From contig BROG01000650.1 of assembly GCA_030159075.1 (NCBI GenBank), positions 1 through 64,000 of the forward strand: a DNA stretch of 64,000 nt. The letters are read 5' to 3'. Shown here in pieces: positions 32,620 through 43,219 of the stretch. The DNA is from Atrina japonica (lineage: Eukaryota; Mollusca; Bivalvia; Pterioida; Pinnidae). Positions within the stretch are counted from its first letter, which is position 1; the number at the start of each line of letters is the position of its first letter. The notes under the pieces are model-generated. The model saw nothing but the letters and a program-made list of their open reading frames with translations, had not been told where the DNA came from and did no database searches. A program made the position numbers and the translations under genes.

Positions 32620-33185
32620 TTACAGGATACCATCATTAGTGCATGTAACAGGATACCGTCATTACTGTATGTAACAGGATACCGTCATTACAGTGGAACA
32701 GTATATCGTCATTAGTGTATGTACCAGGATACCCTCATTAGTGTATGTACCAGAATACCGTCATTAGTGTATGTACCAGGATACCGTCATTAGTGTATGT
32801 AAAGGATACCATCGTTAGTGTATGTAACAGGATACCGTCATTAGTGTATGTAACAGGATACCGTCATTAGTGTATGTACCAGGATACCGTCATTAGTGTA
32901 TGTAAAGGATACCATCATTAGTGTATGTAACAGGATACCGTCATTAGTGTATGTACCAGGATACTGTCATTAGTGTATGTACCAGGATACCCTCATTAGT
33001 GTATGTACCAGAATACCGTCATTAGTGTATGTACCAGGATACCGTCATTAGTGTATGTAAAGGATACCATCATTAGTGTATGTAACAGGATACCGTCATT
33101 AGTGTATGTAACAGGATACCGTCAATAGTGTATGTAAAGGATACCGTCATTAGTGTATGTAACAGGATACCGTCATTACTGTATG
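32620..33185 (+). repeat. 26-bp minisatellite, about 21 units
   Basis: Unit AGGATACCGTCATTAGTGTA + TGTAAC, with a shorter variant lacking three bases (TGTAAAGGATACC). Long and short units recur in a fixed order, suggesting copying of multi-unit blocks. Confidence 0.93.
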
Positions 33186-33715
33186 TTTCAATCAGTATCA
33201 AACAAAAATAGCATCAACGAAACAATTCTCTCTAAAACGCTTTGTTTTATGTTTCAGAAAGTACTATATCGTTAGCTTTGTACACTACTGAAATATTTTC
33301 TGTAATTGTCAAGTATGGATAATACAGATAACAAATAAGGCCATTTTGAAATGTTACAAAGAACTCTACTACTGTTTCTGCAACATAAAAAAACATAATC
33401 ACATAGGAGCTAATAAATCTTACGTTGGAGATAGGAGATACAAATTTTTACATAGGAGATAATAAGTCTTACATAGAACTGAATATATAATGTAGGTGAT
33501 AATTAATCTTACATAAGAGATATTTTTTAGGGTGATACTAATACGTTGCCATAGGATGCAGGGTAGTAACTAGGGCCCGAAAACAGATAAAACTGGTTTT
33601 GGGATCGCCAACTAAGGCCACCGTAGTTTGGGGTGCAGAGAGGGAGACAAAGCCCCCCCCCCCCTTAAAGAAAATTGAACGTTTAGATAAAAATAACAGT
33701 TTTCAATTATTTCCA

Positions 33716-33794
<79 letters not shown>

Positions 33795-34448
33795 TGGCAA
33801 AAAATCAGATGAGTCAGTTGCCCCATCTGTCTTATAGGTAAATACTGTCACAGATGAAAAAAGTGAGGTCATGTGTCGTGGAAGCAGTGACATGTTTAGG
33901 GAATCCTCATTGCATTAGCATGAGTCCATAACACAGGTCATATTTTGTTGTAAGTCATCCACAGGTGATAATATAATGTCTGGCGGAGAAGTCATAAACA
34001 ACTGCATATAGGCATTAAGTAAGTACACGGGTATCAGTTGGATGGAAATTACGAATTCGTGACTATAAAACAAAAATGAATTCATGATGCATTTTTCAAC
34101 AAATTATGTTATTCTTTCCGAGTGAAAATCGAAGCGGTCAGATTTATACTACCGATAAATCGAAGTTCAAGTTCATGGGACCAACTAAAAAGTTTGCATG
34201 ATTGATCGGGACTTTGTCTCATGAATGTGTATTGAGAACCATTTAATTTGTAATTCCATAGGTTTTATAGAGTGTATGTGTCTGTCTCAAAACAGCACTA
34301 GATATATAAGGTCATGATCTGTTATAAATAGTGTTAACAGTCAACTTAATTTTCGATAATTACCGTTTACGTGGAAATTTTCGCTTCTGGTTATGTTTGC
34401 CCTTATGCGACTAAATACATAGATTACTTACAACGTTTTAGATTTGCC
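33186..34448. other. Intergenic, no gene seen
   Basis: Contains a C-run near 33653, a (TA)n tract and several short ACATAGGAGATA-like repeats near 33405-33520. No coding signal. Confidence 0.5.
33719..33791. repeat. (TA)n microsatellite
   Basis: TA dinucleotide run with one phase break. Confidence 0.95.
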
Positions 34449-34992
34449 TTAAAAGGACATTAGCTGCACTTATAATAAAAAAATAAAATAAATAAATACA
34501 AATATCAATAACAAATTAAACCTATATACACAGACTTAAAAAAATCTTATATTTCTACATATTTTGTGAAAGTAGGATCAGGTCCAGTGTGGAATTCATC
34601 GTCATCGTAAAACCACGGTCCATAATCTCTTTGATTTTTCCTACAAAGAGCATAGCGATTCCGGACCGTGGTTTTACGAGGATGGGTATTCATGCTACAC
34701 GTACAGTAAGGTTTAGTTAATCAATTGCAAGTGAAAAAGTGCCAAGCCTGGGTGTCTCGACCAATTTTCAAAAAATATATAGAAATTTAAGAATGTTTAT
34801 CCCTGTGTATATCTCTTTTTTCTTGTTATATATTGAGTTGCCTTTTCGTTGGCGGTTGTTAAGACGTCTGTACCAATTGTGACGAAGATTCACTCCTCAC
34901 GCATTGCATTGGACTTGACTGTGGACTCACGTATCAATCTAAGTACTAAAAAAGGTAAACAAAAATTTTGAAAAATACAGGTAATGCCCCAT
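34449..34992. mobile_element. MITE, family AAAGGGGCATTAGCTG, copy 3, interrupted
   Basis: TTAAAAGGACATTAGCTGCA at the left, GTAATGCCCC at the right, with GTGAAAGTAGGATCAGGTCC in the middle. A small fold-back (34597-34690) interrupts it between GTCCAGTGTGG and the next conserved block. A further roughly 110-bp stretch (34815-34930) is absent from other copies. Confidence 0.75.
34597..34690. mobile_element. Small fold-back nested in a MITE
   Basis: ATCGTAAAACCACGGTCC is the inverse of GGACCGTGGTTTTACGA, with GCGATTCCGG and a short loop. It shares its arm sequence with the larger element at 18165-18548. Confidence 0.75.
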
Positions 34993-35028
34993 GAGAACAT
35001 ATACGCTGTTCACAGACTGTATAATAGT

Positions 35029-35281
35029 TCAATGCATTGAAGGTGTGAGGAATGGATCGGTGCAAATGGCGGTTATACACGCTATTAAACTTACGAAACT
35101 TTTTTGCATCCCTCTTACTTTTAATGGCTGTTGGTATCAAGCATAATGAACATAATCCTTGATTTGATGTTTGAAATGAAAGACAGTGCATTATATTAAA
35201 TAATGATGTACATAGTGCAACATAATATTTTGTATATCAATCTATAAATGAAATTAATAAATATACAGTTTCTTTTTGTCA

Positions 35282-35287
<6 letters not shown>
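35029..35287 (+). mobile_element. 3' end of a Tc1-like element (copy A block)
   Basis: GTTCAATGCATTGAAGGTGT onward matches 40994-41253, the 3' part of the Tc1-like element next to gene copy B. It ends AGTTTCTTTTTGTCACTA at a (TA)n tract. The 5' two thirds of the element are absent here. Confidence 0.8.

Positions 35288-35352
<65 letters not shown>
35285..35352. repeat. (TA)n microsatellite
   Basis: Perfect TA run at the element end; the paralogous position in copy B is also a (TA)n tract. Confidence 0.95.
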
Positions 35353-35354
<2 letters not shown>

Positions 35355-35627
35355 CTATTATTATTAAAACGTTATTTGGACGAGGGCTTTGAACAAACGA
35401 CTGATTGCACATATACATTTATCTTATTGTATTGTATTAGTAACTGGCTTCGTAATTCATTTCATACTTACATATTTAACTAAATAATTTTAATACATAT
35501 TTCCTAATCATGTCGCAAACGATTATCTGATCTAAAAGAACATCTGCTAGACGGGATTTCTTCTCACCCTTGGACAAAGTAAAATACTGAACATTAACAA
35601 AACAGAAGAAACTTTCAACGAAGAAAG

Positions 35628-35661
35628 ATGAGAGTCGTACTTTTTATGTTCATGTTTGGAG
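35628..35661 (+). CDS. Antistasin-like copy A, exon 1
   Basis: ATG followed by a hydrophobic run (MRVVLFMFMFG); donor GTAGGA. Phase 1 exit matches exon 2. Confidence 0.8.
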
Positions 35662-38105
35662 GTAGGATCTACCATTTGTTTCATTTCAAATTAACAAAAT
35701 TTTATGGGGAAATTATTTTTTCTTCCTGTGTACATTTCTTTAATACCAAAAGGGTATTAATAAGATTTGAAGTAGGGTACATTTCTGGGAAATTTCTGTT
35801 GTTCTTTCATGTTTTGAAGACTACAACACTGATATCTTGAACAAGCTAAATCAATCAGACACTAAACAGAGATTTGCAAAATCACTGGATTGTAACCCAG
35901 TAAAGATTTCACCTCTATCTCTTACACAGAGTTGTCGGTCCTTTCACTTCTCAACAATCTCTGTCAACGTATTGGCTTTTCTCAGTTCCTGGCAAAAATA
36001 TAGAAATAGTCCTTTAAAAGGTATCCGTCTTTTTATTTGGCATATATTTTTAGTGGAAAAAAAAACTATTTGAGGTGAAAATACTTTAAAATGGATATAA
36101 ATATAGGGTTTATATTTTTGCGAAAGGTTTCCTTACCTTGTAATTTGGTTTTTGTATACATTCTGTGGGTTACATGACCACGTGTTTTGGGACTTCTTTT
36201 CAGACGTTGACAGATATTGTTAAGGAGTGCAAGGACCGACAACTCTGTGTAAGAGATTGTCTAATGAGAGTAAGGGTTTTTCTTGATTCTGAACTTATTT
36301 GGCATGAACGTTTTCCGGTTTCCTTACGAACGGTCAGACATGTCTCTCCTCTACTATTTAAATACTTTTTTATATAACGCAAATGAATTGTGTAAAAGGA
36401 TGATGTGATATTTATTACAAAACGATAGAAAAAATTCAGTTATCAAATTCTTTAGTTGTCTAAATAACATATAATAAAGAATTTTATATCAGAGAGCAGC
36501 TTTATTCACATTTATTTCAATACTTCTGACAAACTGTGACAGAAGCATCGATGAAAATGATTAATTAATTAATCCTTTATATTATTTACAACAACCAATG
36601 ACATAAACGTAAGAATTTCTACATTCATTTAGTGATGGCCACTGCGGCACCAGAACGCCGTGGAATGTGTTTATCTTTGTGTGCTCCCTTTGGTGGCGTT
36701 AACTGTCCTTCTGGCTATGAATGCAAAAGCAACGGATGCGGACATGAATGTTACAGACCGGACAATTACATTTTACCTGAAGGTGAGTCAGGGATTCGAA
36801 CTGAAAAGCGTCTAAATGTTCATCTACATACTTCCGTTTCCGTATATTATTTTCAAATATCGATCACCCACAAAATTGTTTCCCATATCTCATATCATTG
36901 ATATTTTATTTTAAGGATGCTCGCCATTGCATTGCGATCACCATTGCCCACTAGGATATAAAACAGATGCCAATGGATGCGACACGTGCACATGCGATTA
37001 CACCGCTCTGTAAGAATGATTTGAATATATGTTTGTTTGTTTGTTTATAGTTGTTTAATGTTCCACTCAAGAATCTTTCACTCATATGGAGAAGTTACCA
37101 AATGCCGGTGATGGGCTTCAAATTTTGACCTACGCTCGTCACTTTCGGTCATTGAGCAGTGAAGGTTCTTTAACGTGGCGACACCTACTGTGACAGGGAC
37201 CTAGGTTTTTACTGTCTCATCCAAAGGACAGGAAATAGACCTGCCGCGTTGGACTCGACCTCATGACCTCACCATTAAGAGTCAAGCGTTTCCGACTGAG
37301 CCAGACTCTTCATGTGTTACAAGACCTATTGACACGATGAAAACATATATCATGAAAATATTATGATAATATTTTATTATTTATGGCATTATTATTATGG
37401 CATTGTTATTATTATTTTTATTATTATTGACAAAGTATTAGAATATTTTTAATTTGGCACTGATATAAGAAATTTGGTGAAAGTCTTCCATAAGAACAGC
37501 AGATGGTTCAGCAGTTTAGGAATGGCTAAGGTAGAGGCACGTGAAATAAGGAATTAATCGTTAGGAGTTTCAGAAATAGTATATAAATATATAGACAGAC
37601 AGACACTGACCTCTGCATATACAGAGGAGGCATCAGGTGTCACGGAGGAGTAAGGACACCATTAGACAAATAACAGTTTTACGAAGTGCAGCCATGAATT
37701 ACATCAATATGTGTTGTTCAGTTCTAATTTTCTGAGTGCAGTATAAGAAGGCAAGATACTCGTGAGTAAAGCTTTACAATAGTCACCCAGATATCCGTGT
37801 CCATATAAATGCATATTTACAGGTGATCGATTTGAACCGATCTATAATCTATAAGACAAAAGTTGAAATGTACATGTAACGCTAGATGTCAATTAACGCT
37901 GTGGATTCTATTATTTAGTTAACTCATTCGCCGGCCCTAACGACACATTTGGGCTTGCCTAAGTCATTGATTTATAGAGAGGTTCATTATGTTTCAGTGT
38001 GTGATGAGTTAAAAAGCTCATTTAAATATTATAGAGAGATCAATTGTGAATTCAATTTTAAAATGTTCTTATTTCTTTTATTGCAGGAACGCAATCATCA
38101 TCTAA
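35628..38105 (+). CDS. Secreted cysteine-rich antistasin-like protein, copy A
   Basis: Proposed join 35628-35661, 36633-36782, 36916-37009, 38087-38105 gives 98 residues in phase. Exons 1 and 2 together make a signal peptide (MRVVLFMFMFGVMATA, likely cut before APERRG). Two compact modules follow. The first is CLSLCAPFGG, NCPSGYECKSNGCGHEC (six Cys, WAP/antistasin-like spacing). The second is CSPLHCDHHCPLGYKTDANG then CDTCTCDY, matching the antistasin pattern GY..D..GC..C.C. Antistasin-family proteins are usually serine protease inhibitors; that role is inference. The last exon adds only NAIII after GCTCT|G, supported by a GTAAGA donor, a pyrimidine-rich acceptor and AATAAA at 38180. If the last intron is retained, TAA at 37011 ends the protein after YTAL. 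Confidence 0.82.
35918..36257. repeat. 54-bp inverted repeat in intron 1 of copy A
   Basis: Left arm 35918-35970 (ATCTCTTACACAGAGTTGTC...) is the inverse of right arm 36204-36257 (ACGTTGACAGATATTGTTAA...) at about 50 of 54 positions, separated by about 233 bp. In the pre-mRNA the arms could pair. The right arm lies in a pseudo-exon (TTTTCAG acceptor at 36203, GTAAGG donor at 36270). Confidence 0.85.
36633..36782 (+). CDS. Antistasin-like copy A, exon 2
   Basis: Acceptor CATTTAG, donor GTGAGT. Encodes the end of the signal peptide and the first six-cysteine module. Compared with copy B it has one extra Gly codon and Ala in place of Gly (CAPFGG versus CGPFG). Confidence 0.85.
36916..37009 (+). 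CDS. Antistasin-like copy A, exon 3
   Basis: Acceptor TTTTAAG (weak), donor GTAAGA. Encodes the antistasin-like second module. TAA lies two bases beyond the donor G. Confidence 0.82.
37031..37307 (-). mobile_element. SINE, family 1, in the last intron of copy A
   Basis: Minus-strand SINE: head near 37307 (GAGTCTGGCTCAGTCGGAAA), body GAGACAGTAAAAACCTAGGT, TTAAAGAACCTTCACTGCTC, tail CAAACAAAC at 37031. Copy B has continuous sequence at this point (GATTTGTTACGATTTGACAC), so the insertion followed the duplication. Confidence 0.85.
37308..38086 (+). other. Last intron of copy A, distal part
   Basis: Homologous to copy B up to about 37485 (AAATTTGGTGAAAGTCTTCC); from there it is unique to copy A. 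TTATTA-rich stretch near 37380-37430. No coding signal. Confidence 0.6.
38087..38105 (+). CDS. Antistasin-like copy A, short terminal exon
   Basis: Acceptor TTTTATTGCAG. Completes a Leu codon, then NAIII and stop. Followed within 80 bp by AATAAA at 38180. Inferred from splice sites; it has no counterpart in copy B. Confidence 0.6.
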
Positions 38106-38179
38106 CCATTTGATAATGAACACGAAAACGAAAGTGGATGATTCCGTGTAGTTTGATATAGACATGCACATTGTATAGT

Positions 38180-38194
38180 AATAAAGGAAATAAA
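38180..38194 (+). terminator. Poly(A) signals of antistasin-like copy A
   Basis: Two AATAAA hexamers (38180-38185, 38189-38194), 75-90 bp after the proposed stop. Confidence 0.6.
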
Positions 38195-38360
38195 TAGTTC
38201 TTGATATGTTTGTCTTGTGATGGCTATATGCTACAAATGTTTCTTTATTTTTGTTGTTGTCATATGCAGGTTCTCGTGTACAACAAAAATGAACGATATA
38301 AAATTATACACAGGTGCTAAAAGAAATGCCAACTAATGTCAGTTTCCCATAGCTTTCTAT

Positions 38361-39000
38361 GTTAAACGGACATTATTATTATTTTTTTTTTAAATCTTTC
38401 CATTTTAGTACTTGATATACAATAACAAAAAGAGAAATACACAGACATACAAATTCTGCAATATCTATATATTTTGTGAAAACTGCTTGAGAAACCGAGA
38501 GCCGGCCTGGCTCAGTCGGTAGCGCGCTCGACTCTTGATCGTGAGGTCGCGAGTTCGAGTCCAGCTGGCGGCAGGTTGGTTTCCTGTTCTTCGGATGAGA
38601 CAGTAAAACTCGAGGTCCCCTGTCGCAGTAGGTGTCGGCACGTTAAAGAACCCTCACTGCTCAATGGCCGTAAGTGCCGAGCATAGGCCAAATTTGAAGC
38701 CCTTCACCGGCATTTGGTGACGTCTCCGTAAGAGTGAAAGATTCTTGAGTGGGACGTTAAACAACAATAAAGAAACAAAAACATTGACAAAACGAGTTTG
38801 ACACTTTTTCACTTGCATTTGATTAGTTAAACATTACTATTTTTATACGCATATCAAAATGGACCTGACCTTATTTTCACAATATATATATAGGAATATA
38901 TTGTGTACATCTCTTATTTGTCATTGTACATGTAGTACAAGTAGTTAAAGTAGAAATAGTCGAAACAACTTTTTGGTAAAAACAGCTGATGCCCCTTTAA
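38361..39000. mobile_element. MITE, family AAAGGGGCATTAGCTG, copy 4, with a nested SINE
   Basis: GTTAAACGGACATTATTATT at the left (diverged), AACAGCTGATGCCCCTTTAA at the right. A family 1 SINE (38501-38780) has inserted after CTGCTTGAGAAACCGAGA, and the interrupted text resumes at ACATTGACAAAACGAGTTTG. Confidence 0.8.
38501..38780 (+). mobile_element. SINE, family 1 (best-preserved copy)
   Basis: GCCGGCCTGGCTCAGTCGGT and AGCGCGCTCGACTC form a tRNA-like head with an A box; GCGAGTTCGAGTCC is the B box. Body GATGAGACAGTAAAACTCGA, GTCGGCACGTTAAAGAACCC, TTGGTGACGTCTCC, AGTGGGACGTTAAACAACAA; tail AATAAAGAAACAAA. Confidence 0.88.
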
Positions 39001-39878
<878 letters not shown>

Positions 39879-41252
39879 CTAGCGGAGAAAAGAAACTGTG
39901 TATAATTAAAGTTAAATAAGAACATAAAAAGTATTCTTTGATTGCTCTTTATTCATAAATGCATAGTTTAATATACTAAACGCGTGTTTGAGTACTCAAT
40001 TTGTTTAATATTACGTTCGATTCGCCTTGATGGCCAAAGCTCGTTTTACTAGAGTTTCGAGCCTAAGCGACACGCGGTTAGTACCGTAATCATTAGATTG
40101 AGAGATGCCTCGCATGATTGATAATGATAGATGGCGTCCTATTGGGATGCTGGAAGCTGGGATGTGCAAGGCAGTTTGAAGTTCATATTAATACTGTAAA
40201 TGCTTTATGGAGACGATATCAGAAAACTGGCACCGTTAGGGACCGCCCGCGTGTGACGTCACGTCGGCAAGATACGTATATACGGACATCACATTTGCGT
40301 AATCGATTCTATTCGGCTTCTTTGACCGCTAAAAACATCCGTGGACATCCACGGATAATTCCTCGTACCGTAAGGAACAGATTGTGCAAAAGGTCTGCTA
40401 TCCGTCCTGTTCTGTTCTGGCGTCACCGTGTTGCGAGATTAGCGTGGTTTAGGAGGCATCTTCGTTTAAATAACAGATATTGGACGGAAATGCTTTTTAC
40501 GGACGAGTCGAAATTTCATCTCTACAGCAGTGACGGTCGTGTTCAGGCTTACCGATGAAGCGGAGAACGTTACATTGGCGCCTGCCCTATTCAGCGCCGC
40601 CTATACAGCAGAGGTAGGTAATGGTCTGGGTGGAATTACAACACATGGGAGGATCCCTTTGGTGATAGTGGAGGGCAATTTAACCGGCATACGCTACCAT
40701 GACAAGATTGTACGTCAGCACGCCATTCATTTACAACAACCAGCGTAACGTCATTCTGCAGCAGGACAACGCACGACCACACACCGCACGCCTTGTTAGT
40801 GACTATCTGCAGCAGCAAAACGTGAATGTGCTACCCTGGCCTGCGATGTCACAGGATTTATCGACTATAGAACATGTTTGGGATGAAACGAGGTCTACGT
40901 CAAGAGTCAAACCCCCTGCTACGTTGGACGCTTTGCGTCGTTTTTTATTGCGCATATGGGGAACATTTCCCAGGCATTTCTGCATAACCTGATTTGTTCA
41001 ATGCGTTGTAGGTGTGGAGAATGGATCGGTGCAAATGGCGGTTATACACGCTATTAAACTTGAGAAATTTTTGGCATCCCCCTTACTTTTTATGGCTGTT
41101 GGTATGAAGCATAATGGACATAATCCTTGATTTGATGTTTGAAATGAAAGACAGTGCATTATATTAAATAATGATATACATAGTGCAACATAATATTTTG
41201 TATATGAACCTATAAATGAAATTAATAAATACACAGTTTCTTTTTGTCACTA

Positions 41253-41253
<1 letters not shown>
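39879..41253 (+). mobile_element. Tc1-like transposon, copy B, defective
   Basis: Left end CTAGCGGAGAAAAGAAACTG and right end CAGTTTCTTTTTGTCACTAG are inverted (about 26 bp with mismatches). It lies in a (TA)n tract, consistent with TA target choice, and is about 1375 bp long. The transposase inside is frameshifted. Confidence 0.88.
40107..40990 (+). pseudogene. Tc1-like transposase, broken
   Basis: Starts MPRMIDNDRWRPIGMLEAGM, then a 14-bp deletion relative to the copy at 59382-60247 shifts the frame. The HTH DNA-binding region continues in a second frame (ARQFEVHINTVNALWRRYQ), with TSHLRNRF and RHRVARLAW downstream. The DDE triad is present in pieces: FTDESKFHL (first Asp), LQQDNARPH (second Asp), IEHVWDE (Glu). 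At least two more frameshifts separate these. No functional transposase can be made from this copy. Confidence 0.88.
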
Positions 41254-41254
<1 letters not shown>

Positions 41255-41326
<72 letters not shown>

Positions 41327-41338
41327 TATATATATATT
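41255..41338. repeat. (TA)n microsatellite
   Basis: TA run with a CAG interruption near 41324, directly after the transposon's right end. Confidence 0.95.
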
Positions 41339-41615
41339 ATCACTACTATTATTAAAACGTTATTTGGGCGAGGGCTTTGAACAAACGACTGATTGCACAT
41401 ATACATTTATCTTATTGTATTGTATTAGTAACTGGCATCGTAATTCATTTCATACTTACATATTTAACTAGTTCATTTTAATACGTATTTCCTAATCTTG
41501 TCCTCAACGATTATCTGATCTAAAAGAACATCTGCTAGACGGGATTTCTTCTCACCCTTGGACAAAGTAAAATACTGAACATTAACAAAACAGAAGAAAC
41601 TTTCAACGAGGAAAG

Positions 41616-41649
41616 ATGAGAGTCGTACTTTTTATGTTCATGTTTGGAG
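41616..41649 (+). CDS. Antistasin-like copy B, exon 1
   Basis: Identical signal start to copy A; donor GTAGGA. Confidence 0.8.
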
Positions 41650-43034
41650 GTAGGATCTACCATTTGTTTCATTTCAAATTAACAAAATTTTATGGGGAAA
41701 TCATTTTTTCTTCCTGTGTACATTTCTTTAATACCAAAAGGATATTAATAAGATGTGAAGTAGTGTACATTTCTGGGAAATTTCTGTTGTTCTCTCATGT
41801 TTTGAAGACTACAACACTGATATCTTGAACAAGCTAAATCATTCAGACACTAAACAGAGATTTGCAAAATCACTGGATTGTAACCCAGTAAAGATTTCAC
41901 CTCTAACGTCAATCTCTTACACAGAGATGTCAGTCCTTTCACTTCTCAACAATCTCTGTCAACGTATTGGCTTTTGTCAGTTTCTGGAAATAATATAAAA
42001 ATAGACCTTTATAAGGTATCGGTCTTTTTATTTGGTATATATTTTTAGTGAAAAGCAATACTATTTGAGGTGAAAATACTTTTAAAATGGTTATAAATAT
42101 AGGGTTTATATTTTTGCGAAAGGTTTCCTTACCTTGAAATTTGGTTTTTGTATACATTCTGTGGGTTACATGACCACGTGTTTTGGGACTTCTTTTCAGA
42201 CGTTGACAGATATTGTTAAGGAGTGCAAGGACCGACAGCTCCGTGTAAGAGATTGTCTAATGAGAGTAAGGGTTTTTCTTGATTCTGAACTTATTTGGCA
42301 TGAACGTTTTCCGGTTTCCTTACGAACGGTCAGACATGTTTCTCCTCTACTATTTAAATAATTTTCTATATAACGCAAATGAGTTATGTAAAAAGATAAT
42401 ATGATATTGATTACAAAACGATAGAAAAAATTCAATTATCAATATCTTTAGTTGTCTAAATAACATATAATAAAGAATTTTATATCAGAGAGCAGCTTTA
42501 TTCACATTTATTTCAATACTTCTGACAAACTGTGACAGAAGCATCGATGAAAATGATTAATTAATTAATCCTTTATATTATTTACAACAATCAATGACAT
42601 AAACGTAAGAATTTCTACATTCATTTAGTGATGGCCACTGCGGCACCAGAACGCCGTGGAATGTGTTTATCTTTGTGTGGTCCCTTTGGCGTTAACTGTC
42701 CTTCTGGCTATGAATGCAAAAGCAACGGATGCGGACATGAATGTTACAGACCGGACAATTACGTTCTACCCGAAGGTAAGTCAGGGATTCGAACTGAAAA
42801 GTTGTTCGTCTTTATTCATGATAGAATGCGCTCTAAATGTTCATCTACATATTTCCGTTTCCGTATATTATTTTCAAATATCGATCACCCACAAAATTGT
42901 TTACCAACTCTCATATCATTGACATTTTATTTTAAGGATGCTCGCCATTGCATTGCAATCACCATTGCCCACTAGGATATAAAACAGATGCCAATGGATG
43001 CGACACGTGCACATGCGATTACACCGCTCTGTAA
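41616..43034 (+). CDS. Secreted cysteine-rich antistasin-like protein, copy B
   Basis: Paralogue of copy A in the duplicated block. Join 41616-41649, 42629-42775, 42937-43034 gives 92 residues. Exon 1 is the same hydrophobic signal start; exon 2 encodes CLSLCGPFG, NCPSGYECKSNGCGHEC; exon 3 encodes CSPLHC, HHCPLGYKTDANGC, DTCTCDYTAL. The donor used at this point in copy A (GTAAGA, 43031) is conserved, but the matching terminal exon is gone because homology stops at about 43215 beside a LINE. The TAA at 43032-43034 then ends the protein after YTAL, so the coding region can remain functional. All cysteines are conserved with copy A. No clear poly(A) signal close by. Confidence 0.78.
41912..42253. 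repeat. 54-bp inverted repeat in intron 1 of copy B
   Basis: Arms 41912-41965 and 42200-42253 match at about 47 of 54 positions when inverted. They occupy the same places as in copy A but are less well paired. Confidence 0.8.
42629..42775 (+). CDS. Antistasin-like copy B, exon 2
   Basis: Acceptor CATTTAG, donor GTAAGT. One codon shorter than in copy A. Confidence 0.85.
42937..43034 (+). CDS. Antistasin-like copy B, exon 3, with read-through stop
   Basis: Acceptor TTTTAAG. Ends CTG TAA through the former donor site. Confidence 0.7.
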
Positions 43035-43109
43035 GAATGATTTGTTACGATTTGACACGATGAAAACATATATCATGAAAATATTATGATAATGTTTTAT
43101 TATTTTTGG

Positions 43110-43110
<1 letters not shown>

Positions 43111-43152
<42 letters not shown>

Positions 43153-43153
43153 G
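43111..43153. repeat. (ATT)n microsatellite
   Basis: About 14 ATT units; only a short TTATTA-rich stretch exists at the same point in copy A. Confidence 0.9.
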
Positions 43154-43219
43154 ACAAAGTATTAGAATATTTTAAATTTGGCACTGATATAAGAAATTTA
43201 GTGAAAGTCTTCCATAAAA

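Noticed and set aside
32620..33185. CRISPR-like array (regular 26-bp repeats)
   Set aside because: Units are contiguous with no unique spacers, in an animal genome; it is a minisatellite.
36204..36269. True coding exon of the antistasin-like gene (TLTDIVKECKDRQL...)
   Set aside because: In the phase set by exon 1 it contains a stop, and in its own open phase it leads to a stop on joining exon 2. Skipping it gives a clean signal peptide. Kept only as a pseudo-exon in the findings.
38501..38575. A tRNA gene (good A and B boxes)
   Set aside because: Followed by a conserved SINE body and tail, and present in five copies with the same body; it is a SINE head.
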